DNA of 64,000 nucleotides from Pseudomonadota bacterium (GTDB lineage Bacteria > Myxococcota > Myxococcia > Myxococcales > Myxococcaceae). This document shows positions 8,285 through 17,114 of this stretch, in pieces (position 1 is the stretch's first letter; each line of letters begins with the position of its first letter). Where the stretch lies: the NCBI GenBank assembly GCA_023423535.1, contig JAFAFL010000106.1, positions 1-64,000 of the forward strand. The letters run 5' to 3'. The notes below the pieces were generated by a model. The model was not told the DNA's origin. It did not search any database and worked only from the letters and a program-made list of their open reading frames with translations. The translations under genes were made by a program, and so were the position numbers.

Positions 8285-11035
8285 TCAGCGCCTCCTGCGC
8301 CGCAGCGTCCCCACCAGCGCGAAGAGCCCGAACGGCAGGAGCCACCCTGCTCCGCCGGCGCCGCAGCCACAGCCGCCTCCCCCGCCAAAGCCGAGCTCCG
8401 CGCGGCCCTCGTTGCCCGCCGCATCGAGCGCGGTGACCGCGAGCACGTGGTTCCCGCCGGAGAAGGCCGACGCATCGAACTCCGCCTGCCACGGCGGCTC
8501 GACGAGGCTGGCGAACGGCGCGCCGTCCACGCTGAAGGTGACCTGCGTGACGCCGCGATCGTCGGTCGCATCCGCGAGCACGGTGATCATCCCCGACAGC
8601 GGCCCCGGCTGCGGGCTGAGGATGGTGACGGTGGGCTTCGTGGTGTCCGGCGCGTTGTTCGTCAGCTCCACCGTGATCTCCTGAGACCAGGTGGTGTTCC
8701 CCGCCGCATCGAGCACGCCCGCGCGCAGCCGTCGCGCGCCGTCCGGATGCGTGCGCGTGTCCCAGGTCAGCTCGTAGGGCGCCAGCTGCGCCTCGCCGAT
8801 CTCCACGTCGTCCACGGTGAAGCGCACCAGCGCCACCCGGGGCGCGTCGTTCACCTGCGCGGACAGCTTCACGTTGCCCAGCAGCTTCGCGCCGTTCGTC
8901 GGGCTCGCCAGCGCCACCACCAGCGCGGGCGGCTCCTGCTGCGTGACCACCACCTGCGCGGTGGCGCCGAAGCCGCCGGAGTTCGCGGTGACCGTGTGCG
9001 GACCACCGGAGGTCGCGCCCGCGGTGAACTTCCCCTCCGCGTCGATGCTACCGCCCGCCGACACCGCCCAGTTGAAGGCCGGCTGCGGAACCATGGGGGC
9101 GCCGAACTGATCTCTCGCCCGCGCGATGAACTGCGCCGTGCCGTTGGGCTTCACCGTCGCCTGCAGCGGCGTGACCTTCACCTCTCCCGCGCGCTGTTCG
9201 ACCACCACGTCCACGCTGCTCTGCGCGGAGAGCCCGAAGGGATCCTGCACGGTCGCAGTGAGCTGGTACGTGCCAGCGCGGGTGAAGGTCGCGGTGCTCT
9301 CGCGGGCCGCGTTGCTGCCGTTGGGCGAGAACGCGACCTGCGCCGGCCCGGTCGCCGTCCACGCGTAGGTGAGCACTTCATCGCCGCCGTCATCCGTCGC
9401 GAGCACGGTGACGGTCGCGGTCTTGCCGGTGACGGGATTCGGATTCACCGAAGCGGCCTGCGTCACCAGAGGCGGCGTGCCCGCGCCGACGATGACCTGC
9501 GCGCTGCCGGACACGCCGTTCGCGGTGGCGGTGATCGTGAACGGACCGCCGGAGGTGTCGCCCGCGGCGAAGAGCCCGGTCTGGCTGATCGTCCCTCCGC
9601 CGGCCACGGTCCAGGCGAAGGAAGGCGGCGGCGCGACCGTCTGGCCGAACTGATCGAGCGCGTTGGCGGTGAACTGCCGCGTGGTGTTCACCGCGACCGC
9701 CGCGGTGGCCGGGCTGATCGTCACGCCGGTCGGCGTCTGCGCCACGACGACGGTGACGTTCGCGGGCGTGGTCTGGTTCGCCGCGTCACGGATCCCGGCG
9801 GTGAGCACATAGGTGCCCGCGCGCGAGAAGGTGGCGACCGTCTGCTTCGCGGCGTTCGTCCCGTTCGGCGAGAACGAGACGGGCGCGGGGCCCTGCGCCG
9901 TCCAGGCATAGACGAGCGCCGCCTCGCCTCCGTCGTCCGCGCCGAGAACGGAGAGCTGCGTCGAATCACCCGTCACCGGAGAGGGGTTCGCGCTCGCCGC
10001 GGTCGCGATCGTCGGCACGCGATCGAGCGGCCCGCATCCGTTCGGCGTGCCCGGCTCCCAGTCCTCGCAGACGCCGCTGTTCGGCCCGGTCCACACGCCG
10101 TAGCTCCCGGTCTCCGGCAGGTAGGCCACGTTGCCTTGCGGGTCCTCGAAGACGAAGACGTAGCGCCGGCACGCGGGGCCGTTGAAGGTGTGGTCGTAGC
10201 GCCAGGTGCCGTTCGTCTGAGAGCCGCGCTCGAGCGACATCGTGTGGCACTCGCCGTCGATGTTCACGCGCGCGCCGTTCGGGCCGCCGGCGGTGTTGTA
10301 GTAGTTCACGCGGAACTCGATCGGCAGGTTCCCGGTGCCGGGTATGCGCGGGAAGTGACCGCCGGCGATCACCGAACCCGACGGCGTCCCCGACCCTCCG
10401 AAGTTCTGCACCCAGAAGGCCTGGGTGGCGAAGAAGCCCACGCCGATCGCGCCGTGGTTCGACAGCAGGTTCGAGCAGTGCCCCTGGCTGTTCATCCAGC
10501 CGGTGTGCACGTGCCACGGAGAGCCATAGCCGTAGGCGATGTTCTCGCCCGAGCCCGGCGTTCCGAAGAGGCCGATGCGCGTGAAGGTCGGCGTGCCCTC
10601 GCCCGGCCCGAGCAGCGTCCCGTTCTGACAGGCACAGGAGAGCTCGCCGTCGCACATCCCGTTGGGCAGGTAGATGCTCGCGAGGTTCGGCACGAGGTGG
10701 CACGACGAGTCGTGCTCGAAGTAGTCGGACCCGCCCTGCGCGATCGCCGCCTGGAGGTTCCGTGCGTGGAAGCGTGCGGCGCGGTTGAGGTTGTAGCTCC
10801 ACACCAGCGGCGGACGGACGGTGGACGCGGAGCAGGCCTTCATCTCGCCCGTCGGATCGGCGCGCGCACGGTTCGCGTACACCTGCACCATGCGCTCCTC
10901 CCACGAGGGGAAGCCGTTCTGCGGCACGCCTTGCTGCGCGTGTGCGGACGGCGCGTGGAGGAGCGTGACGAGGGACGTGAGGACGAACGCGCAGGCGAGT
11001 ACGACCTGCGACGACACGGAGCGGCGGCGAGACAT
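8285..11035 (-). CDS. CAP/SCP-domain surface protein with Ig/PKD-like repeats and MYXO-CTERM
   Basis: The protein has 916 residues. The signal peptide is cleaved near SAHAQ (about 34). Residues of about 40-240 form a CAP (cysteine-rich secretory protein/SCP) domain, recognisable by YFEHDSSCH, GENIAYGYG and a WMNSQGHCSNLLSNHGAIG-type segment. Several Ig/PKD-like repeats follow (two copies share a VTGxxxxxxVLxxDDGG pattern), then a chitinase-like Ig segment. The tail is CGCGAGG, a hydrophobic helix and RRRRR, the MYXO-CTERM pattern. CAP proteins are secreted and have varied roles; the substrate or partner here is unknown. The ATG at 11035 has no obvious ribosome-binding site but a TAAGGT 7 nt upstream. 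Confidence 0.8.
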   Translation of the reverse strand: MSRRRSVSSQVVLACAFVLTSLVTLLHAPSAHAQQGVPQNGFPSWEERMVQVYANRARADPTGEMKACSASTVRPPLVWSYNLNRAARFHARNLQAAIAQGGSDYFEHDSSCHLVPNLASIYLPNGMCDGELSCACQNGTLLGPGEGTPTFTRIGLFGTPGSGENIAYGYGSPWHVHTGWMNSQGHCSNLLSNHGAIGVGFFATQAFWVQNFGGSGTPSGSVIAGGHFPRIPGTGNLPIEFRVNYYNTAGGPNGARVNIDGECHTMSLERGSQTNGTWRYDHTFNGPACRRYVFVFEDPQGNVAYLPETGSYGVWTGPNSGVCEDWEPGTPNGCGPLDRVPTIATAASANPSPVTGDSTQLSVLGADDGGEAALVYAWTAQGPAPVSFSPNGTNAAKQTVATFSRAGTYVLTAGIRDAANQTTPANVTVVVAQTPTGVTISPATAAVAVNTTRQFTANALDQFGQTVAPPPSFAWTVAGGGTISQTGLFAAGDTSGGPFTITATANGVSGSAQVIVGAGTPPLVTQAASVNPNPVTGKTATVTVLATDDGGDEVLTYAWTATGPAQVAFSPNGSNAARESTATFTRAGTYQLTATVQDPFGLSAQSSVDVVVEQRAGEVKVTPLQATVKPNGTAQFIARARDQFGAPMVPQPAFNWAVSAGGSIDAEGKFTAGATSGGPHTVTANSGGFGATAQVVVTQQEPPALVVALASPTNGAKLLGNVKLSAQVNDAPRVALVRFTVDDVEIGEAQLAPYELTWDTRTHPDGARRLRAGVLDAAGNTTWSQEITVELTNNAPDTTKPTVTILSPQPGPLSGMITVLADATDDRGVTQVTFSVDGAPFASLVEPPWQAEFDASAFSGGNHVLAVTALDAAGNEGRAELGFGGGGGCGCGAGGAGWLLPFGLFALVGTLRRRRR

Positions 11036-11074
11036 GCGCGCGACCTTAGCGGCTTCTCGCATCGACCGGCACGC

Positions 11075-11929
11075 CTACGCGTGGAGCCGGGTGCCGCAGT
11101 ACTTGCAGTGCTTTGCGTCGAGATCGTGTCCCTCCGCGCCGCAGCCCTGGCAGGCGCGGCCGAGCACCTCCTGCTGCGAAGCGCGGGTCGCGTTGGCCAT
11201 CTCCACCGAGACGATGCCGGTGGGCACCGCGATGATCCCGTAGCCCAGCAGCATCAGCGCGCCCGCCACGAAGCGCCCGAGCGGCGTGACCGGCACGTAG
11301 TCGCCGTAGCCGACGGTGGTGACGGTGACGATGGCCCAGTACATCCCCTGCGGGATGTTCTCGATGTGGCCGTTCGGTCCTTCGATCACCGCGATCAGCG
11401 ACCCGGCGATGACCACCAGCGAGAGCACCCCGCCGATGAAGACGATGATCTTCTGCCGGCTCTGCACCAGCGCCGACACGAGGATGTCCGCGTGCGGAAC
11501 GAACGACGCCAGCTTGAGCACGCGGAACACGCGCAGCAGCCGGACCACGCGCACCACGAGCAGCTGCTGCGTGCCGGGGAGGATGAGGCTCAGCGGCGTG
11601 GGGATGAGCGCGAGCAGATCGATGATGCCGAAGAAGCTCGTGGCGTAGCGGAGCGGGCGCTGCACGGAGAAGAGCCGCAGCACGTACTCGACCGCGAAGA
11701 GCACGGTGAAGCCCCACTCCGCCGCGCGAAGCTCGGGGCCCAGGAACAGGCGGTACTCGGCGACGCTCTCGAGGATGACCGCCGCCACGCTGGCGAGGAT
11801 CACCAGCAAGAGCAGCACGTCGAACAGCTTCCCGGCGGGCGTGTCCGCCTCGAAGATGATGTCGTGGAGCTTCGCGCGAAGGCCCGGCTCCGGCTTCAGC
11901 TCGGCGTCTTTCCTCCCCGTCGCGCGCAC
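11075..11929 (-). CDS. Voltage-gated potassium channel with C-terminal zinc ribbon
   Basis: The protein has 284 residues from a GTG at 11929, preceded by GGGGGAA; no in-frame ATG exists nearby. It has six predicted membrane segments (about 36-55, 72-88, 98-120, S4 at 127-139 with RVVRLLRVFRVLK, 161-182, 216-236). The pore loop carries the K+ selectivity filter TTVGYGD at 204-210. The C-terminus ends in two CxxC pairs (Cys 260/263 and 275/278), a zinc-ribbon-like module not part of the core channel family. It should conduct K+ across the inner membrane in response to voltage. It is divergent from the small lipoprotein gene at 12064. Confidence 0.85.
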   Translation of the reverse strand: MRATGRKDAELKPEPGLRAKLHDIIFEADTPAGKLFDVLLLLVILASVAAVILESVAEYRLFLGPELRAAEWGFTVLFAVEYVLRLFSVQRPLRYATSFFGIIDLLALIPTPLSLILPGTQQLLVVRVVRLLRVFRVLKLASFVPHADILVSALVQSRQKIIVFIGGVLSLVVIAGSLIAVIEGPNGHIENIPQGMYWAIVTVTTVGYGDYVPVTPLGRFVAGALMLLGYGIIAVPTGIVSVEMANATRASQQEVLGRACQGCGAEGHDLDAKHCKYCGTRLHA

Positions 11930-12063
11930 GCGGGCATATTCCCCCCGACCGCCATTCGCCGGAAGAAAGCGGCAGACCGCACTGCGGCCGCGCGTGGAGG
12001 TGCTCCGTGCCTCAGGTCTTGCCTCGCGGAGGCTCGATGAGCCCCTTGAACAGAGGAGGAGCG

Positions 12064-12531
12064 ATGGCAATCGGCAGATGGACCGTGGGATGTGCGGCGG
12101 GGTTCGCGCTGGTGTTCTCCGGCTGCGTGCGTGACGAGGTGCAGCGCCGGCCGCCCGATCCCCGGACGGACCGCCTCCCGCCGATGGAGTCCGAGGCACC
12201 GCCCTTCGCGCCTGACGCGGCGGGCAACCGGGAGAGCTCCGAGGTGCAGGCGCAGGCGAGCGAGACGCGCCTTCCGTCAGCGCCCGTCGTCGAAGGCCGC
12301 GTGGTCCGGGTGCAGCGGGATCTCGTGGTGCTGCGCGACGAGCTCGGGAATGACTACGCGCTGCGGCGAACGCCCGAGACACGCACCCACGTCGCGCTGG
12401 AGCAGGGGCAGTCGGTGCGCGCGTCGTGGCAGATGGTGGAGGACACGCTCGTGGCGACCGAAATCTCCCCGGCGGGCGCGGCCGAAACCGAAGAACCGCC
12501 GCTCTCGCCCCTGCCGCTGCCAGCGCCGTGA
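12064..12531 (+). CDS. Small lipoprotein, function unknown
   Basis: The protein has 155 residues. The ATG is preceded by AGAGGAGGAG, a strong ribosome-binding site that fixes the start. The lipobox is VFSGC with Cys 21. A Pro-rich linker (about 28-75) leads to a compact segment of about 70 residues with beta-strand character (VVEGRVVRVQRDLVVLRDELGNDYALR), resembling a small OB- or SH3-like barrel, then a Pro-rich tail. No family was recognised. It ends 15 bp from the convergent DUF1552 gene. Confidence 0.6.
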   Translation: MAIGRWTVGCAAGFALVFSGCVRDEVQRRPPDPRTDRLPPMESEAPPFAPDAAGNRESSEVQAQASETRLPSAPVVEGRVVRVQRDLVVLRDELGNDYALRRTPETRTHVALEQGQSVRASWQMVEDTLVATEISPAGAAETEEPPLSPLPLPAP

Positions 12532-12546
12532 CGTCTGCGCTCTTCG

Positions 12547-13986
12547 CTACGTGAGCCCGCCCACCGGACCGACCTCGTAGGTGAGCGCGTTGCCGAAGTG
12601 GACGTCGCCGTAGTCGAAGAGGTTGAGCAGCGCCGTGTACACGTTGTGCAGCGAGGTCTTCGAGTCGTAGAGCGGCGCGCTCGCGCGGTTGAAGTCGAGG
12701 TGCCGCCCGCCTCGCAGCCTGCCCCCCGAACCTCCCGCGAGCAGCACCGGCACGTCTGCGCCGCTGTGTGCGCCGCCGTTGCTGAACTCGCTCGTCCACA
12801 GGCACACGGTGGTGTCGAGCATGTTCCCCAGGCCTTCGGGAATGGCCTTCAGCCCGTCGAGGAAGCGCCCCAGCAGCGACAAGCGCCAGCGCCGGTTCTG
12901 GATCATCGCCGCCACCCACGCTGCGTGGTGGGCCCCCGCGGAGCCCTGCTGGCCGGTCGCCATGGAGAGGTGGTGCATCGCGTGGGCGTTGCCCTCGTCG
13001 GAGACGTAGGCGGGCGAGAGCCACAGCGCCTCGATGTCGCCGATCTCCAGCGCGCCCACGTTCGTCAGCCCGCAGCGCAGCGCCGCGAGAAGGATGTCCA
13101 CGTGCGCGCGGCCGATCTCGTCGCCGTTGCGCAGCTCGCCGGGCGCGGTCGGCTTCACGCAGCCGGGAAGCTGGGGAAGGGCGAGCCTCTCGAGGCGCTG
13201 CTCCAGCTCGCGCAGGTGCTCGAGGTGCGCCTCCACCGTCTGACGATCCCGCGCGCCGAGCCTCGTTCGGAACTGCCGCGTCATCTCACCGGTGCCGTCG
13301 AGCACGCTCTTGCGCAGGGCCCTCGCGCGCGCGGCGGCGGGCTCCTCCTTTGCGCCTTCCTCGCGCACGCCGGCGAAGAGCGCATCGAACGCGGCGACCG
13401 GATCCTTCTGCGGCGAGACCTGCTGGTGCGCGGCCCGGTAGAACGGCGAGCCGTAGTGGTAGCCGTCGATCATCAGGTGCACCGACGAGAACGGAACCGG
13501 GTGTCGCAGCGCGAGGCGCTCGGCGAGCACGCGGTCGATGCTCGGGCCGTGCGCGCTCTTCTCCATCTCGGTCTGGGTACCGGTGGTGCTCGCGTCCGCG
13601 CAGGTCAACGCGGTGGCGTTGTTGAAGCCGTGGTCCCCGTCCAGCCACGTCGCGCGCCGGCCGGCCGCGTTGTCCACGCCGCGCAGCTGCAGCAGCGAGT
13701 CCTTGTGCGACGCGACAGCCTGCAGGATCGGCCCGGGCACCAGCGCCTCGCCCGAAGAGAGCGGAGACCAGCCGTCCACCGCGGACTCCGCGCCGCTGCC
13801 GTCGTAGCGGACGCCATCCTTGCCCACGTTGCTCAGCGTGCCGCCGTGCTCGAAGAAGACGACGAAGCGCCTGGGAGCGACCGGCTTCCCACCAGAGCGC
13901 CCGGTCTGCGCCTGCACCTCCAGCAGCGGCAGTCCGATCAACGCGCCGCCGAAGCCCTGCAACACGAGCCGCCTGGAGAGTTTCAC
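12547..13986 (-). CDS. DUF1552 family secreted protein
   Basis: The protein has 479 residues. The start is a GTG at 13986 that overlaps the stop of the upstream gene by 4 bp (GTGA), indicating translational coupling. The N-terminus has SRRLVLQGFGG, a twin-arginine export signal. The body matches the DUF1552 family: FFEHGGTLSN near the start, a central DGDHGFNN segment, and CLWTSEFSNGGAHS toward the end. DUF1552 proteins are usually paired with DUF1592-type cytochrome proteins in Planctomycetes and myxobacteria; the reaction is not established, and a polysaccharide- or sulfatase-like extracellular role is only a guess. The partner gene lies immediately upstream. Confidence 0.85.
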   Translation of the reverse strand: MKLSRRLVLQGFGGALIGLPLLEVQAQTGRSGGKPVAPRRFVVFFEHGGTLSNVGKDGVRYDGSGAESAVDGWSPLSSGEALVPGPILQAVASHKDSLLQLRGVDNAAGRRATWLDGDHGFNNATALTCADASTTGTQTEMEKSAHGPSIDRVLAERLALRHPVPFSSVHLMIDGYHYGSPFYRAAHQQVSPQKDPVAAFDALFAGVREEGAKEEPAAARARALRKSVLDGTGEMTRQFRTRLGARDRQTVEAHLEHLRELEQRLERLALPQLPGCVKPTAPGELRNGDEIGRAHVDILLAALRCGLTNVGALEIGDIEALWLSPAYVSDEGNAHAMHHLSMATGQQGSAGAHHAAWVAAMIQNRRWRLSLLGRFLDGLKAIPEGLGNMLDTTVCLWTSEFSNGGAHSGADVPVLLAGGSGGRLRGGRHLDFNRASAPLYDSKTSLHNVYTALLNLFDYGDVHFGNALTYEVGPVGGLT

Positions 13987-15668
13987 GGCGCCACCCTCAC
14001 CTTCCGCACGGGCGCGCCGGTCGCGACGTCCAGCCAGAGCGCGCGCAGATCCCCTGTCTCCCGGAACCGCGCCTGAAGCGAATCGAGCGTGCACGAGTCC
14101 TTCGCGTTCGCCTTCCTCGCCAGCGCGCGTTCGAAGACGGTGAGCGCGTGGCAGTCCAGCGCCGTGGGGCTCTCCGCGAGCCGCCGGCTGAGCTCGAGCG
14201 GACCCGACACGAAGCCACGCACGTCCGCGAAGGCGACGTTCGCGCCCGTGTCCACCTCCGCCAGCACGTCGATGCCCGCGCGCGTGGCGGCCCACTCGTG
14301 GGTGCGGAAGCGCCCGAGCGCGTCGTACTGCTCGAAGGCAAAGCCGGGCGGGTTCACGATCCGGTGACAGCCCTGACACGACTGGCCGGACGTCTTGCCC
14401 TCCGCGATCCGGCGCGTGGTCTGCGGCAGGTCCGCGTTCGGATTCGGCTGCGCGGTGCTCGCGTCCGGCGGCGGGTCGCCCATCGGCTGGCAGAGCAGGT
14501 GCCGGTGGAGGTGCACGCCGCGCCGGATGGGGGACGGACGCTCGGGACCTGCGTGCGCGGTGAGGAACGCAGCGCGGGTGAGCAGGCCGCCTCGCTGCTG
14601 GGGATCGAGCTGCACCCACCCCTCCCCCACGTTCTCCGGAAGCTCGACGCCATAGAGCGCCGCGAGGTCGCGATCGACGAAGGCCTCGGTGCCGGTGAGG
14701 AGGTCGTGGAAGGTCTGCTCACGCTCCACCGCTCGCGCGTAGAAGCGCTCCGTCTCACGGCGCATCGCGGGCAGCAGCGTCGGCGGAAGCGGCTCTGACT
14801 TGTGCAGCGCCTCCAGCGCCGGCTGCTTGTGGCCCTCGTCGAGTCCCAGCCACTCGGATGCGAAGCGCCCGAGCCGCTCGCGTCCTCGCTTCGTCTCCAG
14901 CAACCGCTCCGCCTGCGCGCGCAGCACCGCGTCGTCCATCAGCGCGCCGGAAGCCGCGACCAGGCGGAGCGCGTCGTCCGGCGGCGCATCCGTGAGCAAC
15001 AGCGCGAGCCGCTCTGCGCGAAGCCATGGGTCCGCGTCACGCACCGCCGGCGTGCCCTCCTCTACAACGGCGTTGACCGGCGTCCGATACCAGAGCTGCG
15101 GCGCCTGGAAGACGACCTCCGCCACCGCATCGAGCGCTTCGCGGAAGCTCGCGCGCGGCTCGATCGTCTCGTCGTCGCGCAGCCGCACGTGGATCGCGCG
15201 CAGCGTCTCGACCTCCTCGTCCGTCACCGGCCTGCGGAACGCGCGCGAGCCGAGGTTCCGGATGAAGACCTCCATGCACCCATCGTCGTGCGCACCGGCG
15301 GGATCACACGGGGCCAGCGCGAGATGAGCACCGCGCTTCACCAGCGCCTCCGCCGCAACGGCCAGCGTCTCGACCTCCAGCTGCGTGGGCATCTCGCCAC
15401 GCGCCTCGGGCAACCGCGGGACGTCGTTCAGGCTCTCGGGCGACTGCGCACCGAGCAGCTCGGCGACCGCGTTCGCATACTGGATCGGCGTCAGACGCCC
15501 GAGCCGCTCCTCCGGCACGTCCTCCTCGCAGAGTTCCTCCACTTGCGCAGGAGGCGACGGCGCGCGCACCGCCGGGGTCTCCGCGGAGGGCGGCGGCGGG
15601 ACGGAGCAGGCAGCGAGCAGCGCCGCGAGCACCAGGGGCGCACCGGCGCGCTGGAGCGAAGAGAGCAT
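13983..15668 (-). CDS. DUF1592/DUF1588/DUF1585 haem-binding lipoprotein
   Basis: The protein has 561 residues, a lipoprotein signal (LLAAC, Cys 21) and the usual order DUF1587 (GRLTPIQYANAV), DUF1595 (RAFRRPVTDEEV), DUF1592, DUF1588 (RRGVHLHRHLLC) and DUF1585 at the C-terminus. A c-type haem motif CQGCH lies at 431-435 in the DUF1588/1585 junction. This is a periplasmic or surface haem protein that functions with the DUF1552 protein encoded next; the pathway is unknown. The two genes overlap by 4 bp. The family often also has an N-terminal cytochrome domain, which I do not see here. Confidence 0.85.
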   Translation of the reverse strand: MLSSLQRAGAPLVLAALLAACSVPPPPSAETPAVRAPSPPAQVEELCEEDVPEERLGRLTPIQYANAVAELLGAQSPESLNDVPRLPEARGEMPTQLEVETLAVAAEALVKRGAHLALAPCDPAGAHDDGCMEVFIRNLGSRAFRRPVTDEEVETLRAIHVRLRDDETIEPRASFREALDAVAEVVFQAPQLWYRTPVNAVVEEGTPAVRDADPWLRAERLALLLTDAPPDDALRLVAASGALMDDAVLRAQAERLLETKRGRERLGRFASEWLGLDEGHKQPALEALHKSEPLPPTLLPAMRRETERFYARAVEREQTFHDLLTGTEAFVDRDLAALYGVELPENVGEGWVQLDPQQRGGLLTRAAFLTAHAGPERPSPIRRGVHLHRHLLCQPMGDPPPDASTAQPNPNADLPQTTRRIAEGKTSGQSCQGCHRIVNPPGFAFEQYDALGRFRTHEWAATRAGIDVLAEVDTGANVAFADVRGFVSGPLELSRRLAESPTALDCHALTVFERALARKANAKDSCTLDSLQARFRETGDLRALWLDVATGAPVRKVRVAP

Positions 15669-15709
15669 CGGGCCCGATGGTGCCAGAGCCGCGAGGCAGG
15701 ACAAAGGCC

Positions 15710-15874
15710 TCAGCCGCTGAGGCCGGCGGTGAGGAGGACGTTGAGGCCCTCGGCCATGGTGGGGTGGGTGAAGAGCGCGTCGCGCAGCACGGTGGACGGC
15801 AGCTCGCCGAGCATCGCCGTCTGCGCCTTCGCCATCGGCAACCGCGCCACGCGAACGTCGAGGCCGCGACCTCC
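15710..15874 (-). pseudogene. Remnant of a pyridine nucleotide-disulfide oxidoreductase (mercuric reductase-like)
   Basis: The last 54 codons of this frame read RGLDVRVARLPMAK joined directly to AQTAMLGELPSTVLRDALFTHPTMAEGLN. Both parts match the C-terminal dimerisation domain of the mercuric reductase/lipoamide dehydrogenase family, including the catalytic His region FTHPT. In intact proteins these segments are separated by roughly 35-40 residues, and the FAD and NAD domains (about 350 residues) lie upstream; both are absent here. The frame upstream of 15874 does not resemble the family. This is therefore a deletion remnant rather than a gene. It lies between the DUF1592 gene and the divergent coiled-coil gene. 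Confidence 0.7.
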
Positions 15875-15946
15875 TCGGAAGCGCCTCACGAGCGCCGCAG
15901 CCATCCCGGAGAACGACGCCGCCGTCCGCGGGCGTATGCTCTGCCC

Positions 15947-16720
15947 ATGCAACGGGTTCTCAGCGTCTGCGCCTTCATTCTCTCCGCCGCCACGCTCGCG
16001 CTGGTCGCCTTCCGGCCCCAGGCCTCGTCGCCCGTGGACACCGCACCGCCGCCCGCCGCTGCCTCGGCAATGCTGGGAGATGATCCCGATCACCTCGCGC
16101 TGCGCATGGCGGCGATGGAGGACCGGATCGCGAACCTCTCGCGGCGGGTGATGGAGCTCGATCGGAACGCGCGCGGCGTGGTGCCCTCCTCCGCGACGAC
16201 CGCGCCCGGCCAGGAGACCCAGCAGGATGTCGCCGGAGAGCTCCGCCAGCTCCGCGCGGACCTGCACGCGGTGGCGACCGCCGAAGCCCTGAGCACCGAC
16301 CGCGGCCGCGAGCTCCTCAAGGAGGCCGTGCGCAGCGTTCAGGGCGAGGTCACCGCGGACCGCTTCCGCGAGCTGCGAGAACGTCAGGACACCGCGCGCG
16401 AGGAGCGGCTGCAGCGCCTCGTGCGCGACGCGCGGCTGACCGGCTCGCAGGAGCGGAGCGTGCGTTCGGCGATGGAGACGGAGGCCGCGCAGCGCGACGC
16501 GCTGGTGGAGCGGATGCGGGGCGGCGAGCGCAACCGGGAGACCTTCACCGAGCTGCGCGCGCTCCGCGACGGGACGGACGCGCAGGTGCGGTCGCTGCTC
16601 TCGCCGGAGCAGTACGAGCAGTACACGGCCATCCGGGAAGAGGAGCGCCGGATGTGGGCAGGTGGAGGTGCAGGGGGCGGCCGGCGTCCGGACGCAACCT
16701 CTGCCGCGCCCGGGCGATAA
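15947..16720 (+). CDS. Secreted or membrane-anchored coiled-coil protein
   Basis: The protein has 257 residues. An N-terminal hydrophobic segment (about 7-24) is either a signal peptide or an anchor. The remainder is Ala/Glu/Arg-rich and strongly helical, with heptad-like patterns from about 50 to 75 and 90 to 225, including two segments of the LTGSQERSVRSAM and LSPEQYEQYTAI type that resemble the LTxxQ repeats of Spy/CpxP periplasmic chaperones. That similarity is weak and the function is uncertain. The ATG lacks a ribosome-binding site but has TATGCT 6 nt upstream. Confidence 0.6.
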   Translation: MQRVLSVCAFILSAATLALVAFRPQASSPVDTAPPPAAASAMLGDDPDHLALRMAAMEDRIANLSRRVMELDRNARGVVPSSATTAPGQETQQDVAGELRQLRADLHAVATAEALSTDRGRELLKEAVRSVQGEVTADRFRELRERQDTAREERLQRLVRDARLTGSQERSVRSAMETEAAQRDALVERMRGGERNRETFTELRALRDGTDAQVRSLLSPEQYEQYTAIREEERRMWAGGGAGGGRRPDATSAAPGR

Positions 16721-16738
16721 TCCCCTTCAGGAGCTGAC

Positions 16739-17035
16739 ATGACCGTCATCCGTCCCGGAAGCCTCTCGCCGTCCCTCACCGCCACGAACACGGCCGCGCG
16801 TCCCCAGACGTCGGCGCAGACGTCGTTCGCGCAGCGGCTCCAGGGCTCGCAGACGCAGAAGACGGCGCAGGCCTCCACGCACGTGCCCGGTCACTCGCAG
16901 GACGACGGCTCGCGCCCGCTCACCCCGCAGGAGCTGCAGGAGGAGCTGCGCAGCGTGGCGCTCCAGCAGGGCCTGATGATGGGTCAGCGGCTGCTCGCCA
17001 TGGGCAACGGCGGACCGCAGCTCGACCGCGAGTAG
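16739..17035 (+). CDS. Small hypothetical protein
   Basis: The protein has 98 residues, with ATG preceded by CAGGAG. It starts 18 bp after the coiled-coil gene and is probably cotranscribed. The N-terminal 55 residues are Ser/Thr/Gln-rich and likely disordered; a C-terminal amphipathic helix spans about 60-90 (TPQELQEELRSVALQQGLMM). No signal peptide and no recognised family. The spacing, ribosome-binding site and codon bias support it as a real gene. Confidence 0.5.
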   Translation: MTVIRPGSLSPSLTATNTAARPQTSAQTSFAQRLQGSQTQKTAQASTHVPGHSQDDGSRPLTPQELQEELRSVALQQGLMMGQRLLAMGNGGPQLDRE

Positions 17036-17114
17036 CAGGCAGCCGGACGCCTCGGCGCGCAGCACAGAGGCAGGAACCTCGCGCAGGGTGGGCGGAGTCC
17101 GGTAAGGAAGCCGC

